This document shows, one piece after another, positions 1-7,170 of a stretch of DNA of 15,550 bases. Source of the stretch: an uncultured Flavobacterium sp. (GTDB lineage Bacteria; Bacteroidota; Bacteroidia; Flavobacteriales; Flavobacteriaceae). The position numbers and the translations under genes were made by a program. The notes beneath the pieces are model-generated. The model saw nothing but the letters and a program-made list of their open reading frames with translations, had not been told where the DNA came from and did no database searches. How positions within the stretch are numbered: position 1 is the first letter of the stretch; each line of letters opens with the position of its first letter. Location of the stretch: assembly GCF_937876455.1 (NCBI RefSeq), contig NZ_CALFIG010000114.1, positions 1-15,550 of the forward strand, given 5' to 3'.

Positions 1-1
1 C

Positions 2-367
2 TCTGATATTGATAAAGGTAGAAAAATATTTTGCTTCTTTGTGCCCGGTTGCGAACATTGTCGTCATGCTGCCAAAGAATTATATGCTTTACAAAAAAAA
101 TATAAAGATTTTCCAGAAGTAAGAATTATTTTCATGGATGAAGAAGCTGAAAAAATTCCTGATTTCTTTGCTTTTGCAGGCACAAAATTTCCTTATAAAG
201 TAATTGATATAATTCCTTTTTGGACAAAACTTGGCGCAGGTAAAGACACACCTGGTGTTGTGTATTTATGGAATGGAAATGTCATAAAATTTTATGATGG
301 AATTGCAGAAAAAGCATTTAACAAAAGAGAATTTGAAAAAATAACAACTCAAGCTTATAAAAAATAA
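2..367 (+). CDS. Thioredoxin-fold protein, C-terminal part (5' truncated)
   Basis: The reading frame is open to the first base of the window, so the gene begins upstream; the GTG at 41 is internal and is not a start. About 121 C-terminal residues are visible. They begin with a hydrophobic strand leading into a CEHC redox motif (VPGCEHCRHAA, bases 41-73), and there is a likely cis-Pro in TPGVVYLW near base 250; both are hallmarks of a thioredoxin fold. No signal or membrane segment lies in the visible part. From memory of flavobacterial gene order, a DoxX-type membrane protein with a C-terminal thioredoxin-like domain (BT_3928 family) often precedes a thioredoxin gene and tpiA, so this may be that domain; the DoxX part would be outside the window. 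The next gene starts 23 bases downstream, so co-transcription is likely. The fold is well supported; the family assignment is inference. Confidence 0.8.
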   Translation, partial: SDIDKGRKIFCFFVPGCEHCRHAAKELYALQKKYKDFPEVRIIFMDEEAEKIPDFFAFAGTKFPYKVIDIIPFWTKLGAGKDTPGVVYLWNGNVIKFYDGIAEKAFNKREFEKITTQAYKK

Positions 368-390
368 ATCCAACTTTAAAATCAATACAA

Positions 391-888
391 ATGAAAAAAA
401 TCATTGCACTATTTAGTTTAATCGTTTCAAGTATTTCTTGTCAAGCACAGACAGAATTTAAAGAGGAATCACTAACAGCTACTTTTTTTACCAGTGAAAA
501 TACTAAAATTGATTTCAAATCGATTTTAGAAAAACACAAAGGAAAAGTCATTTTTATTGACATTTGGGCTTCTTGGTGTTCAGATTGTTTAAAAGCACAA
601 CCAGAAGTAGAAAATTTATACCAAGGCTATAATGAAAATGTTGATTTCATTACGCTTTCTTGCGATAAATCTTATGAATCGTGGAAAAAAGGCATTGAAA
701 AATTTGATGTAAAAGGCGAACATTATTTAATTCCTGATGGTATGAAAGGTATTTTTGGCAAATCAATCAAACTGGATTGGATTCCTAGATATATGATTAT
801 TGATAAAGAAGGAAAAATTGCTGTTTTTAAAGCGATTGAACCTACGGATGCACAAATAAAAGAAACAATAAACAAATTAATAAATTAA
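391..888 (+). CDS. Secreted TlpA/thioredoxin-like protein
   Basis: This 165-residue protein has an N-terminal signal peptide (residues 1-20, lysines then a hydrophobic core, ending SISCQAQ). The Cys at 17 makes a weak lipobox possible, so it may be either a periplasmic protein or a lipoprotein. The mature part is a TlpA-like thioredoxin domain: strand KVIFIDIWA, active site WCSDC (C63, C66) and a cis-Pro at P132 in the WIPRYMIID strand. The dipeptide between the cysteines is Ser-Asp rather than Gly-Pro, which should shift its redox potential. TlpA-like proteins reduce or exchange periplasmic disulfides; the partner cannot be told from the sequence. It follows the CEHC protein by 23 bases and is one base ahead of tpiA, so the three appear to be one transcriptional unit. 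The ATG start is clear because it leads straight into the signal peptide. Confidence 0.88.
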   Translation: MKKIIALFSLIVSSISCQAQTEFKEESLTATFFTSENTKIDFKSILEKHKGKVIFIDIWASWCSDCLKAQPEVENLYQGYNENVDFITLSCDKSYESWKKGIEKFDVKGEHYLIPDGMKGIFGKSIKLDWIPRYMIIDKEGKIAVFKAIEPTDAQIKETINKLIN

Positions 889-889
889 C

Positions 890-1639
890 ATGAGAAAAAA
901 CATTGTTGCAGGGAACTGGAAAATGAACAAAGATTATGGGCAAGCCCTAACATTAATTAATGAAATAAAAGAAGGAAAACCTGCCTCTAATGCAGAAATA
1001 GTATTGGCTACTCCCTTCCCTTTTTTAACAAAAGCAATTGAATTAGTAGAAGGAACCGGTATACAAATTGCGGCACAAAACATGCATCAGGCGGAAGGTG
1101 GAGCATTTACAGGAGAGGTTTCTGCAAGTATGCTAACGAGTATTGGTGTTCATACTGTAATTTTAGGCCATAGCGAAAGACGTGCTTATTTTCATGAAAC
1201 AGATGCTTTATTAGCCAACAAAGTAGATACGGCTCTAAAACACGAGATGACAGTTATTTTTTGCTTTGGGGAAGAATTGAAAGACAGACAAACTAATAAT
1301 CATTTTAATGTAGTTGAGTATCAACTAAGAGACGGTTTATTTCATTTAAAAAACGAAGATTGGAAACAAATTGTATTAGCTTACGAACCAGTTTGGGCAA
1401 TAGGAACAGGCGAAACAGCTTCTCCAGAACAAGCACAAGAAATGCACGCTTTTATTAGAAATTTGATTCAAAAAGTGTATGGTACTGATGTAGCCGAAAA
1501 CGTTTCTATTTTATATGGCGGAAGTGTAAAACCAGATAATGCAAAAGAAATTTTTTCTAAACCCGATGTTGATGGTGGCTTAATTGGCGGTGCAGCACTA
1601 AATGCAACTGATTTTTTCGGAATAATTAACGGTATATAA
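890..1639 (+). CDS. tpiA: Triose-phosphate isomerase
   Basis: Interconverts dihydroxyacetone phosphate and glyceraldehyde 3-phosphate in glycolysis and gluconeogenesis, in the cytoplasm. The 249 residues match the usual family length. All diagnostic elements are present: N9/K11 in GNWKMN, the electrophile H94 in GHSERR, the catalytic base E165 in AYEPVWAIGTG with the mobile loop 6 that follows, and the phosphate-binding YGGSVKP (208-214) and GGLIGGAAL near the C-terminus. The start ATG lies one base after the stop of the thioredoxin-like gene, indicating translational coupling or at least co-transcription. The gene is intact and nothing in it is unusual. Its 3' end faces the minus-strand phosphatase gene across 18 bases. 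Confidence 0.98.
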   Translation: MRKNIVAGNWKMNKDYGQALTLINEIKEGKPASNAEIVLATPFPFLTKAIELVEGTGIQIAAQNMHQAEGGAFTGEVSASMLTSIGVHTVILGHSERRAYFHETDALLANKVDTALKHEMTVIFCFGEELKDRQTNNHFNVVEYQLRDGLFHLKNEDWKQIVLAYEPVWAIGTGETASPEQAQEMHAFIRNLIQKVYGTDVAENVSILYGGSVKPDNAKEIFSKPDVDGGLIGGAALNATDFFGIINGI

Positions 1640-1642
1640 ATT

Positions 1643-1715
1643 AAAATCCTAAGGAGATTACTTTACATGCTTATTTCTTTTCACATAACTATGTAGAAAA
1701 TCTCCTTTAGGTTTT
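1643..1715. terminator. Long imperfect inverted repeat between converging genes, possible two-way terminator
   Basis: Bases 1643-1659 (AAAATCCTAAGGAGATT) pair with 1699-1715 (AATCTCCTTTAGGTTTT) over 16 base pairs, with one single-base bulge on each side. The 39-base loop holds a smaller palindrome, ACATAACTATGT (1684-1695). The left arm is in the tiny intergenic gap and touches the phosphatase stop codon; the right arm is coding sequence for the phosphatase C-terminus. Short T runs follow the stem in both directions (GTTTTCC on plus; ATTTTAATTT on minus). Neither T run is strong, so termination is plausible but unproven. Confidence 0.4.
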
Positions 1716-2230
1716 CCTAAATCAAAAGCACTCCATTTTACTAGAGCTCGTGTGGCTAATCTAGCTTCATCTCTATCCCAATTTTCATATTCTATTCTAT
1801 AAATAGCAGCATAAATTTCAGCGCGTCCTACTCCATGATAACAATGAATCAATACCGGATAATTTGCTGGATTATCCATTATACTAAAGAAATAATCTAA
1901 GTTTTTTTGTGTTGGCACTTGATCTGAGCCATTATTGAAATAGGTTACACCAGGAATTTTAGCAATTGCTTCTTTCTCTGCAGTCAATTCGGCAGGAATT
2001 TCAGGATTATTTACATCATCACCCGTTCCCGGAAAACGTAAATCAATTATGCTTTTTATCTTATATTTTTTAACATACTCTGGCAATTCATCGGGTGGAA
2101 TAACACCACTTTTATATACTTTATTTTCTGAAATAGTTTCAAAATTGTGATTAATATGCATGTCATACACATACTTTCCTGCAAAAATGGCAAGTGCTAA
2201 AACGACTACTAAAACTAATTTTTTCTTCAT
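1658..2230 (-). CDS. Membrane-anchored dual-specificity/tyrosine phosphatase family protein
   Basis: This 190-residue protein has a hydrophobic N-terminal segment (residues 4-22) that should act as a signal anchor, placing the catalytic domain in the periplasm. The domain carries the cysteine-phosphatase P-loop HCYHGVGR with nucleophile C130 and R136 (CX5R). It also has the strand SIIDLRFPG (60-68), typical of the dual-specificity phosphatase fold, and D103 in GSDQVP as a candidate general acid. It is the second gene of a two-gene minus-strand unit, 6 bases after the sulfatase/LtaS-like gene. A substrate on the membrane or in the periplasm, such as a phospholipid, lipid A or a phosphorylated glycan, fits that partner better than a phosphotyrosine protein, but this is inference. 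The stop codon overlaps the arm of an inverted repeat shared with the tpiA 3' end. Confidence 0.85.
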   Translation of the reverse strand: MKKKLVLVVVLALAIFAGKYVYDMHINHNFETISENKVYKSGVIPPDELPEYVKKYKIKSIIDLRFPGTGDDVNNPEIPAELTAEKEAIAKIPGVTYFNNGSDQVPTQKNLDYFFSIMDNPANYPVLIHCYHGVGRAEIYAAIYRIEYENWDRDEARLATRALVKWSAFDLGKPKGDFLHSYVKRNKHVK

Positions 2231-2236
2231 CTTTTG

Positions 2237-4183
2237 TTATTTTGTATTAGGCTTACCTAATTTTTTATCTATAATTTTTGAAAAATAATCTTGAATAAAA
2301 GCTTTACAACTTACTTCTAAATCATTCATTTCTTTGTTGCGCTTACCAATCAAATTAGATGTAAATTTTTTATCATTTATGCCATAAAATCCAATCGCTT
2401 TTTTACCATCAAACACACAAATATAGTTACCTTTCATAAAATGGTAGTTATTTGTATTATAATTTATCAAATAAGGCTCAATATCTTTTTCTTTCGAAAC
2501 TAGACTTCTACCCCAACTTCTAAAAGGCCTATTAAACCCTATTAAATCTAGAACAGTTGGAAAAATATCAATATGTTGTGCTATTTCTTTATTTTCGCCT
2601 ATCAAACTACTACCTGGCTTATAAATTAGTATAGGAACTGCAATTCTATTCACAATTTTATCTGAATATTCTTCTGTATAAGCTACTTGATTGCAATGAT
2701 CTGCAGTAATAATGAAAATAGTATTTTTAAACCACGACTGTTTTTTTGCTGTTTCAAAGAATTTTTTAAATGCATAATCTGTGTACCCTATACACTGATG
2801 CATGGGAATTGTACCTTTTGGAAACTTTCCTTCATACTTTGAGGGAATAACAAACGGCTCATGAGAAGAAACGGTAAATACCGTACTAAAAAAAGGCTGT
2901 TTCTTTTTACTAATGGTTTGATTCATATATTGTAAAAAAGGCTCGTCCCAAATACCCCAAGAACCATCAAAATCTTTATCATTTGCATATTCAGTCATGC
3001 CATAATACTGATCAAATCCTAAAATATTGGCAAACCCTAAAAATCCCATAGAACCGTTTGGCGCACCATGAAAAAAAGAAGTAGTGTACCCTTTCTCTTT
3101 TAAACAAGAAACCAGCGATTCTATATTTTGTTTAGTATATGGCGAAGATGTAAAAGCATCTTGAAAAGACGGTATTCCCGAAAGAATAGAAGCCATACCA
3201 TGAATAGACTTATAGCCATTTCCATAAGCATTGGTAAAAATCATACTTTTTGTTGCTAAGGAATCTAAAAATGGGGTATAACTTTTATATCCTTTTATAT
3301 CAGTATTTTTATTGAATGCTCCTATATATTCCCTACCCATGCTTTCTGTAATAATTAATACAATGTTAGGTGTGGAAGGTTTATTATTCTTATAAAATTT
3401 TATGGGTTTAAAATTAGATTCAACCACTTGGTTAGGAATAGCGAAAGCTGTTTTCTTAAAGGTCTGCACACCTAACGTTCTTATAAATGTAAAGGTAGAA
3501 TTCAACACCACATCTGCATGTTGTGTCTTTTGGACATAAGTATTGGCGTCTACTAAACTGATGGGACGCGTACTTTTCTTAAAATCTCCCCTTATACCAC
3601 CAATCGATAATAGCGCCACAAAAAGTACACCTATAATAGAAGTAATTATATACTTTGATTTTGAATATGTATTTAAAACATAGGTAACTTTTACTTTTCG
3701 ATACAAATAAATCCAAAAAGCAGCCAGAAGAATATATAATAAAAACACATGCCAATACGTATATAAAAATCTAAAAATCATGCCTCCTTTTGCTTCCTCA
3801 TGTTTAAAAACTTCCCAAGCAGCAAGCGTAAAGCGAGAAAAATTAAATCTGTAGTAAATTAAGTCAATAAAATTAAGTGAATAAAACAACAAATTTGTAC
3901 TGAAATAAACACCAAATAATAGTTGTTGAAATTTAGGTCTTGTATTTATAAAAAGAGGAAATACAGAAAGTAAAATAAATAAACTATTAACATATAAAAT
4001 CGCTGTAGTATCAAAAGCTAATCCATGATAAGCAAGAGAAATAAAATCGGAAAACGAAGTTATTTCTACTAAATCGGCATTATAAAAACAAAATAAAATT
4101 CTAGCTACAAAATAAAATATATAAACTAAAAATATTCTGAAAAACAGTGCTTTATATTCATCTATTCTTAAAAAATGCTTCAT
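2237..4183 (-). CDS. LtaS/sulfatase-family membrane phosphotransferase or hydrolase
   Basis: The 648-residue protein has about five N-terminal membrane segments (roughly 14-33, 58-79, 88-110, 138-160, 178-196) followed by a large extracytoplasmic alkaline-phosphatase-superfamily domain (about 270-560). Expected metal and catalytic residues are visible: E280 in NIVLIITES, S326 in GNGYKSIHG at the nucleophile position where staphylococcal LtaS has Thr, H441 in SSHEPF, and D495/H496 in IITADH. This topology is that of lipoteichoic acid synthase and MdoB/OpgB-like phosphoglycerol transferases. Bacteroidota are not known to make lipoteichoic acid, so the product is more likely a phosphoglycerol or phosphoethanolamine transferase, or a hydrolase, acting on a lipid or glycan at the outer face of the inner membrane. 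It leads the operon with the CX5R phosphatase. The start ATG is followed by a short basic stretch before the first helix. Confidence 0.87.
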   Translation of the reverse strand: MKHFLRIDEYKALFFRIFLVYIFYFVARILFCFYNADLVEITSFSDFISLAYHGLAFDTTAILYVNSLFILLSVFPLFINTRPKFQQLLFGVYFSTNLLFYSLNFIDLIYYRFNFSRFTLAAWEVFKHEEAKGGMIFRFLYTYWHVFLLYILLAAFWIYLYRKVKVTYVLNTYSKSKYIITSIIGVLFVALLSIGGIRGDFKKSTRPISLVDANTYVQKTQHADVVLNSTFTFIRTLGVQTFKKTAFAIPNQVVESNFKPIKFYKNNKPSTPNIVLIITESMGREYIGAFNKNTDIKGYKSYTPFLDSLATKSMIFTNAYGNGYKSIHGMASILSGIPSFQDAFTSSPYTKQNIESLVSCLKEKGYTTSFFHGAPNGSMGFLGFANILGFDQYYGMTEYANDKDFDGSWGIWDEPFLQYMNQTISKKKQPFFSTVFTVSSHEPFVIPSKYEGKFPKGTIPMHQCIGYTDYAFKKFFETAKKQSWFKNTIFIITADHCNQVAYTEEYSDKIVNRIAVPILIYKPGSSLIGENKEIAQHIDIFPTVLDLIGFNRPFRSWGRSLVSKEKDIEPYLINYNTNNYHFMKGNYICVFDGKKAIGFYGINDKKFTSNLIGKRNKEMNDLEVSCKAFIQDYFSKIIDKKLGKPNTK

Positions 4184-4203
4184 CCATTCACGCGATTAGA
4201 TTA

Positions 4204-4211
4204 CAAAATTA
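4204..4211 (-). promoter_or_regulatory. Candidate Bacteroidota -7 element for the sulfatase-like operon
   Basis: On the minus strand these bases read TAATTTTG, an exact match to the TAnnTTTG -7 consensus known from Flavobacterium and Bacteroides. It sits about 20 bases before the ATG at 4183, giving a short leader. No clear TTTG/TTG -33 box is seen at the expected spacing. The 106-base divergent gap (4184-4289) also drives the acyl-CoA synthetase, for which I see only a weak TATAAATTG-like match near 4266-4274. Confidence 0.4.
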
Positions 4212-4289
4212 ATAATATTAATAGCTTAAAATACTAATCCACTAAATTTAATTCGTTATTTTTTTATAAATTGCATTACGAAATAAACC

Positions 4290-6074
4290 ATGACATATAT
4301 GATTACTGTAACAAGACTTTTCGATTTCCCCTACTATCAAGCAGAAAAATTCAATCTTTCTGATGCATTAGTTACTAAATATGGTACAGATTGGGTTAAA
4401 ACATCAACAAGAGACTATTTAGATAAAGCAAATGCTATTTCAAGAGCATTACTTAGATTAGATGTTGCAAAAAATGATAAAATAGCCATTATTTCATCTA
4501 CAAACAGAACCGAATGGCATATGTGCGACATAGGAATATTACAAACAGGGGCACAAACTGTTCCCATATATCCAACTATAGCTTCAGAAGATTATGAATA
4601 TATTTTAAATCATTCAGAATCTAAATTTTGCATTGTTTCAGACCAAGAAGTATATGATAAATTAATAGCCGTTAGAAAAAATATTCCAGCATTAAAAGAC
4701 ATTTACTCTTTTAATGAAATAGAGGGTTGTAAAAATTGGAAAGAATTACTTGAATTAGGCGCAGATAACTCAAACCAAGATGTAGTTGAAGACAGAAAAA
4801 ACAATGTAAGTCCAACAGATTTAGCAACCATTATCTACACTTCTGGAACAACAGGCAAACCTAAAGGCGTTATGCTTTCTCATGAAAACATCGTTTCTGA
4901 TGTATTAATGAGTGCTCCTAGAGTTCCACTAAGAGAAGGAGATACAAGGGCGCTAAGTTTCTTACCTATTTGTCATATTTTTGAACGGATGCTTACATAC
5001 CTATATCAGTACTATGGCATTTCAATATACTTTGCAGAAAGTATCGAAAAAATTTCAGACAATTTAAAAGAAGTAAAACCTCACGTAATGTCTGTTGTGC
5101 CAAGATTACTAGAAAAAGTATACGATAAAATTTATGCTAAAGGAGCCGAATTAACCGGCATTAAGAAAAAATTATTCTTTTGGGCGACAGGTTTAGGTAT
5201 TCAATACAAACCCTACGGTGAAAATGGTTGGTTCTATGAATTCCAATTAAAAATAGCAAAAAAATTAATTTTCTCAAAATGGCAAGAAGCATTAGGAGGA
5301 GAATTAGAATTATTAGTTTCTGGAAGTGCGGCTTTGCAACCTAGATTAACTAAAGTTTTTACGGCAGCAGGCATTCCTGTAATGGAAGGTTATGGACTAA
5401 CGGAAACTTCTCCCGTAATTTCTGTTAACGACATGCGAAACAGAGGCTTTAAAGTAGCCACAGTGGGAAAAGTAATTGAGGGTGTAGAAGTAAAAATAGC
5501 CGAAGATGGCGAAATCTTATGTAAAGGGCCAAATGTAATGATGGGTTATTACAAAGATGAATCACAAACTAATGAGGTATTGAAAAATGGTTATTTTCAT
5601 ACAGGTGATATCGGCGAAATTGACGCGGAAGGCTTTTTAAAAATCACTGATAGAAAAAAAGAAATGTTCAAAACCTCAGGTGGAAAATATGTAGCTCCTC
5701 AATTATTAGAAAATACTTTCAAACAATCCCGATTTATTGAACAAATAATGGTCATAGGGGAAGGAGAAAAAATGCCGGGTGCATTCATACAACCCAATTT
5801 TGAATTTATTAAAGAATGGGCAAAGAAACATCCAAGTATTAAACTCGGCTCAACAAATGAAGAAATTAGCACCAATGAAGCCGTAATAAAACGAATTGAA
5901 GAAGAAGTCGAACATTATAATGAAAAATTTGGAAATTGGGAAAAAGTAAAACGATTTGAATTGACACCAGATATTTGGTCAATAGACGGCGGACATCTTA
6001 CCCCAACAATGAAATTAAAACGTAAAATAATTTTAGAAAAATATAATAATTTATACACTAAAATTTACAGTTAA
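4290..6074 (+). CDS. Long-chain fatty acid--CoA ligase (AMP-forming)
   Basis: Activates free fatty acids to acyl-CoA using ATP, through an acyl-adenylate, supplying the beta-oxidation operon downstream. The 594-residue protein shows the full set of ANL-superfamily motifs: TIIYTSGTTGKPKGV (180-194, ATP loop A3), EGYGLTETSP (366-375, A5), GYFHTGDIGEID (434-445, A7), DRKKEMFKTSGGKYVAP (454-470, hinge A8) and the C-terminal lysine K575 in LTPTMKLKRK (A10). Length and motif order match the long-chain (FadD15-like) group rather than acetyl-CoA synthetase. A start at ATG 4299 (residue 4) is equally possible; there is no Shine-Dalgarno sequence to decide. The gene stands alone as a unit, closed by a hairpin terminator 8 bases after its stop, so it is probably regulated apart from the fad operon. 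Chain-length preference cannot be read from the sequence. Confidence 0.94.
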   Translation: MTYMITVTRLFDFPYYQAEKFNLSDALVTKYGTDWVKTSTRDYLDKANAISRALLRLDVAKNDKIAIISSTNRTEWHMCDIGILQTGAQTVPIYPTIASEDYEYILNHSESKFCIVSDQEVYDKLIAVRKNIPALKDIYSFNEIEGCKNWKELLELGADNSNQDVVEDRKNNVSPTDLATIIYTSGTTGKPKGVMLSHENIVSDVLMSAPRVPLREGDTRALSFLPICHIFERMLTYLYQYYGISIYFAESIEKISDNLKEVKPHVMSVVPRLLEKVYDKIYAKGAELTGIKKKLFFWATGLGIQYKPYGENGWFYEFQLKIAKKLIFSKWQEALGGELELLVSGSAALQPRLTKVFTAAGIPVMEGYGLTETSPVISVNDMRNRGFKVATVGKVIEGVEVKIAEDGEILCKGPNVMMGYYKDESQTNEVLKNGYFHTGDIGEIDAEGFLKITDRKKEMFKTSGGKYVAPQLLENTFKQSRFIEQIMVIGEGEKMPGAFIQPNFEFIKEWAKKHPSIKLGSTNEEISTNEAVIKRIEEEVEHYNEKFGNWEKVKRFELTPDIWSIDGGHLTPTMKLKRKIILEKYNNLYTKIYS

Positions 6075-6081
6075 AAAACCT

Positions 6082-6109
6082 AACTCCTTAATTATTAAGG
6101 AGTTTTTTA
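6082..6109 (+). terminator. Rho-independent terminator of the acyl-CoA synthetase gene
   Basis: The arms AACTCCTTAAT (6082-6092) and ATTAAGGAGTT (6094-6104) are perfectly complementary; the real hairpin is likely 9 bp with a 5-base loop. A run of six T follows (6103-6108). It lies 8 bases past the stop codon. A-rich sequence before the stem (6072-6078) could give some activity on the other strand too. Confidence 0.88.
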
Positions 6110-6139
6110 TTTGTTTTAAAACTTTTTTTACTAATTTTA
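6110..6139 (+). promoter_or_regulatory. Candidate promoter for the small membrane protein gene
   Basis: TTTG at 6110-6113 and TAATTTTA at 6132-6139 are separated by 18 bases, which fits the Bacteroidota -33/-7 arrangement with one mismatch in the -7 box (final A for G). It lies just after the upstream terminator and about 28 bases before the ATG at 6168. Confidence 0.4.
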
Positions 6140-6167
6140 TAACATTAACCAATTAAACTAAAAAATT

Positions 6168-6551
6168 ATGAACACAAAAAATTTTATTATTGGCGGTATT
6201 CTAGGAGGCATCGTTAATTTCATTTTAGGTTGGATTTTTTATGGTATGTTATTTAAAGACTTGTATCCACAAACAGGAAATGAAAATCTACTCTTTGTAT
6301 TTTTAGGTTGTTTAGCTTTTGGCTTCTTACTTTCTCAAATTATAATTAATTGGGCACAAGCAATAGACTTTTCTTCAGGCATTAAAGTCGGTATCATTGT
6401 AGGGCTTTTATATAGTTTATCCATGAATTTTTTCATGTATTCGAGTATGCAAGTAAACTATGAAAACATGATAACAGATATAATTATTAATATAGTCTCA
6501 ACAGGTGTTATTGGTGCCATTATAGCCATAACAAATGGAAAATTAAAATAA
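6168..6551 (+). CDS. Small four-TM integral membrane protein, unknown function
   Basis: This 127-residue protein has four predicted membrane helices, at about 6-28, 41-61, 71-91 and 101-122, with short loops and little else. Glycine-rich packing motifs occur in helix 1 (GGILGGIVNFILGW) and in helices 3 and 4. No catalytic or binding motif is visible and I do not recognise a characterised family, though small proteins of this look are common in flavobacterial genomes. It is monocistronic: a terminator precedes it, a candidate promoter lies directly upstream, and another terminator follows 18 bases after its stop. A role in the neighbouring fatty-acid genes is not supported by anything in the sequence. 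Confidence 0.8.
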   Translation: MNTKNFIIGGILGGIVNFILGWIFYGMLFKDLYPQTGNENLLFVFLGCLAFGFLLSQIIINWAQAIDFSSGIKVGIIVGLLYSLSMNFFMYSSMQVNYENMITDIIINIVSTGVIGAIIAITNGKLK

Positions 6552-6569
6552 AAAGTTTATTTATTTTTT

Positions 6570-6595
6570 AAAACTCCTTTTCAGGAGTTTTTTTT
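6570..6595 (+). terminator. Rho-independent terminator after the membrane protein gene
   Basis: Stem AAAACTCCT (6570-6578) pairs perfectly with AGGAGTTTT (6583-6591) around the loop TTTC, followed by a run of T to 6595. Its ACTCCT/AGGAGT core is shared with the terminator at 6082-6109. Confidence 0.9.
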
Positions 6596-6656
6596 ATACC
6601 TTTATTACACTTCTCTTTTACAATTTAAATGAAAAAACTATTAAAATTTCAAAAAA

Positions 6657-6672
6657 ACTATGCATGCATAGT
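6657..6672. promoter_or_regulatory. Perfect 16-bp palindrome, likely MarR operator
   Basis: ACTATGCATGCATAGT is a perfect inverted repeat with 8-bp half-sites and no spacer. It ends 9 bases before a TATATTTG -7 box and covers the region where the -33 box should be. It lies 40 bases upstream of the marR start. MarR-family dimers typically bind palindromes of 16-20 bp that overlap their own promoters, so autorepression of the marR-fad operon is the natural reading. The assignment to this regulator is inference. Confidence 0.65.
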
Positions 6673-6681
6673 AATTTTATT

Positions 6682-6689
6682 TATATTTG
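6682..6689 (+). promoter_or_regulatory. -7 promoter element of the marR-fad operon
   Basis: TATATTTG matches the Bacteroidota TAnnTTTG consensus exactly and lies 22 bases before the marR ATG. No TTG -33 box is evident at the usual distance; the palindrome takes that place. Confidence 0.6.
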
Positions 6690-6711
6690 TAAAACCAAAG
6701 CATTTAGTTAG

Positions 6712-7143
6712 ATGAAAGATAAAACAATTGACTACGTTTTAAGAGCTACTTGGCAAGCTATTGCCCGAATGTATAATGAAGAAGCAACAAAATATGGTGC
6801 AACAATGGCAACTGGATTTACGTTACTTAGCATTGATAAAGAAAACGGTACGCCTTCTACTTCGTTAGGACCAAAAATGGGAATGGAAGCTACAAGCCTA
6901 ACACGAACATTAAAAATGATGGAAGAACGTGGATTAATCATGAAAAAGAAAAATCCATCTGATGGAAGAGGCGTTTTAATTTATCTAACAGACGAAGGAA
7001 AAGAAAAAAGAGAGCTTTCAAAAGATACAGTTTTGCGTTTTAATGACACTGTGAAAAAATATATTTCTGATGAGCAACTCAAAAATTTTATGGAAGTTGC
7101 CCAAATTATAGATGATTTAATTGCCGAAAAAAAAATATTTTAA
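6712..7143 (+). CDS. MarR-family transcriptional regulator
   Basis: This 143-residue protein has the length and layout of MarR dimers: an N-terminal helix for dimerisation (about 5-28), a winged helix-turn-helix with recognition helix around 57-73 (GMEATSLTRTLKMMEERGL), a wing with the conserved D84-G-R86 (NPSDGRGVLIYLT), and C-terminal dimerisation helices (about 94-140). It is the first gene of the operon, 27 bases ahead of fadN, and a perfect palindrome sits in its promoter. The simplest model is a repressor of beta-oxidation that is released by a fatty acid or acyl-CoA, playing the part FadR has in Bacillus (there a TetR-type protein). The family is certain; target and ligand are inferred from context. 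Confidence 0.92.
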   Translation: MKDKTIDYVLRATWQAIARMYNEEATKYGATMATGFTLLSIDKENGTPSTSLGPKMGMEATSLTRTLKMMEERGLIMKKKNPSDGRGVLIYLTDEGKEKRELSKDTVLRFNDTVKKYISDEQLKNFMEVAQIIDDLIAEKKIF

Positions 7144-7170
7144 TTTAACCTACAACTAAAAACTCACGTA

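Noticed and set aside
4184..4289. A MarR-type operator in the divergent gap ahead of the acyl-CoA synthetase
   Set aside because: No sequence resembling the palindrome at 6657-6672 is present in the gap, so shared control with the fad operon is not supported here.
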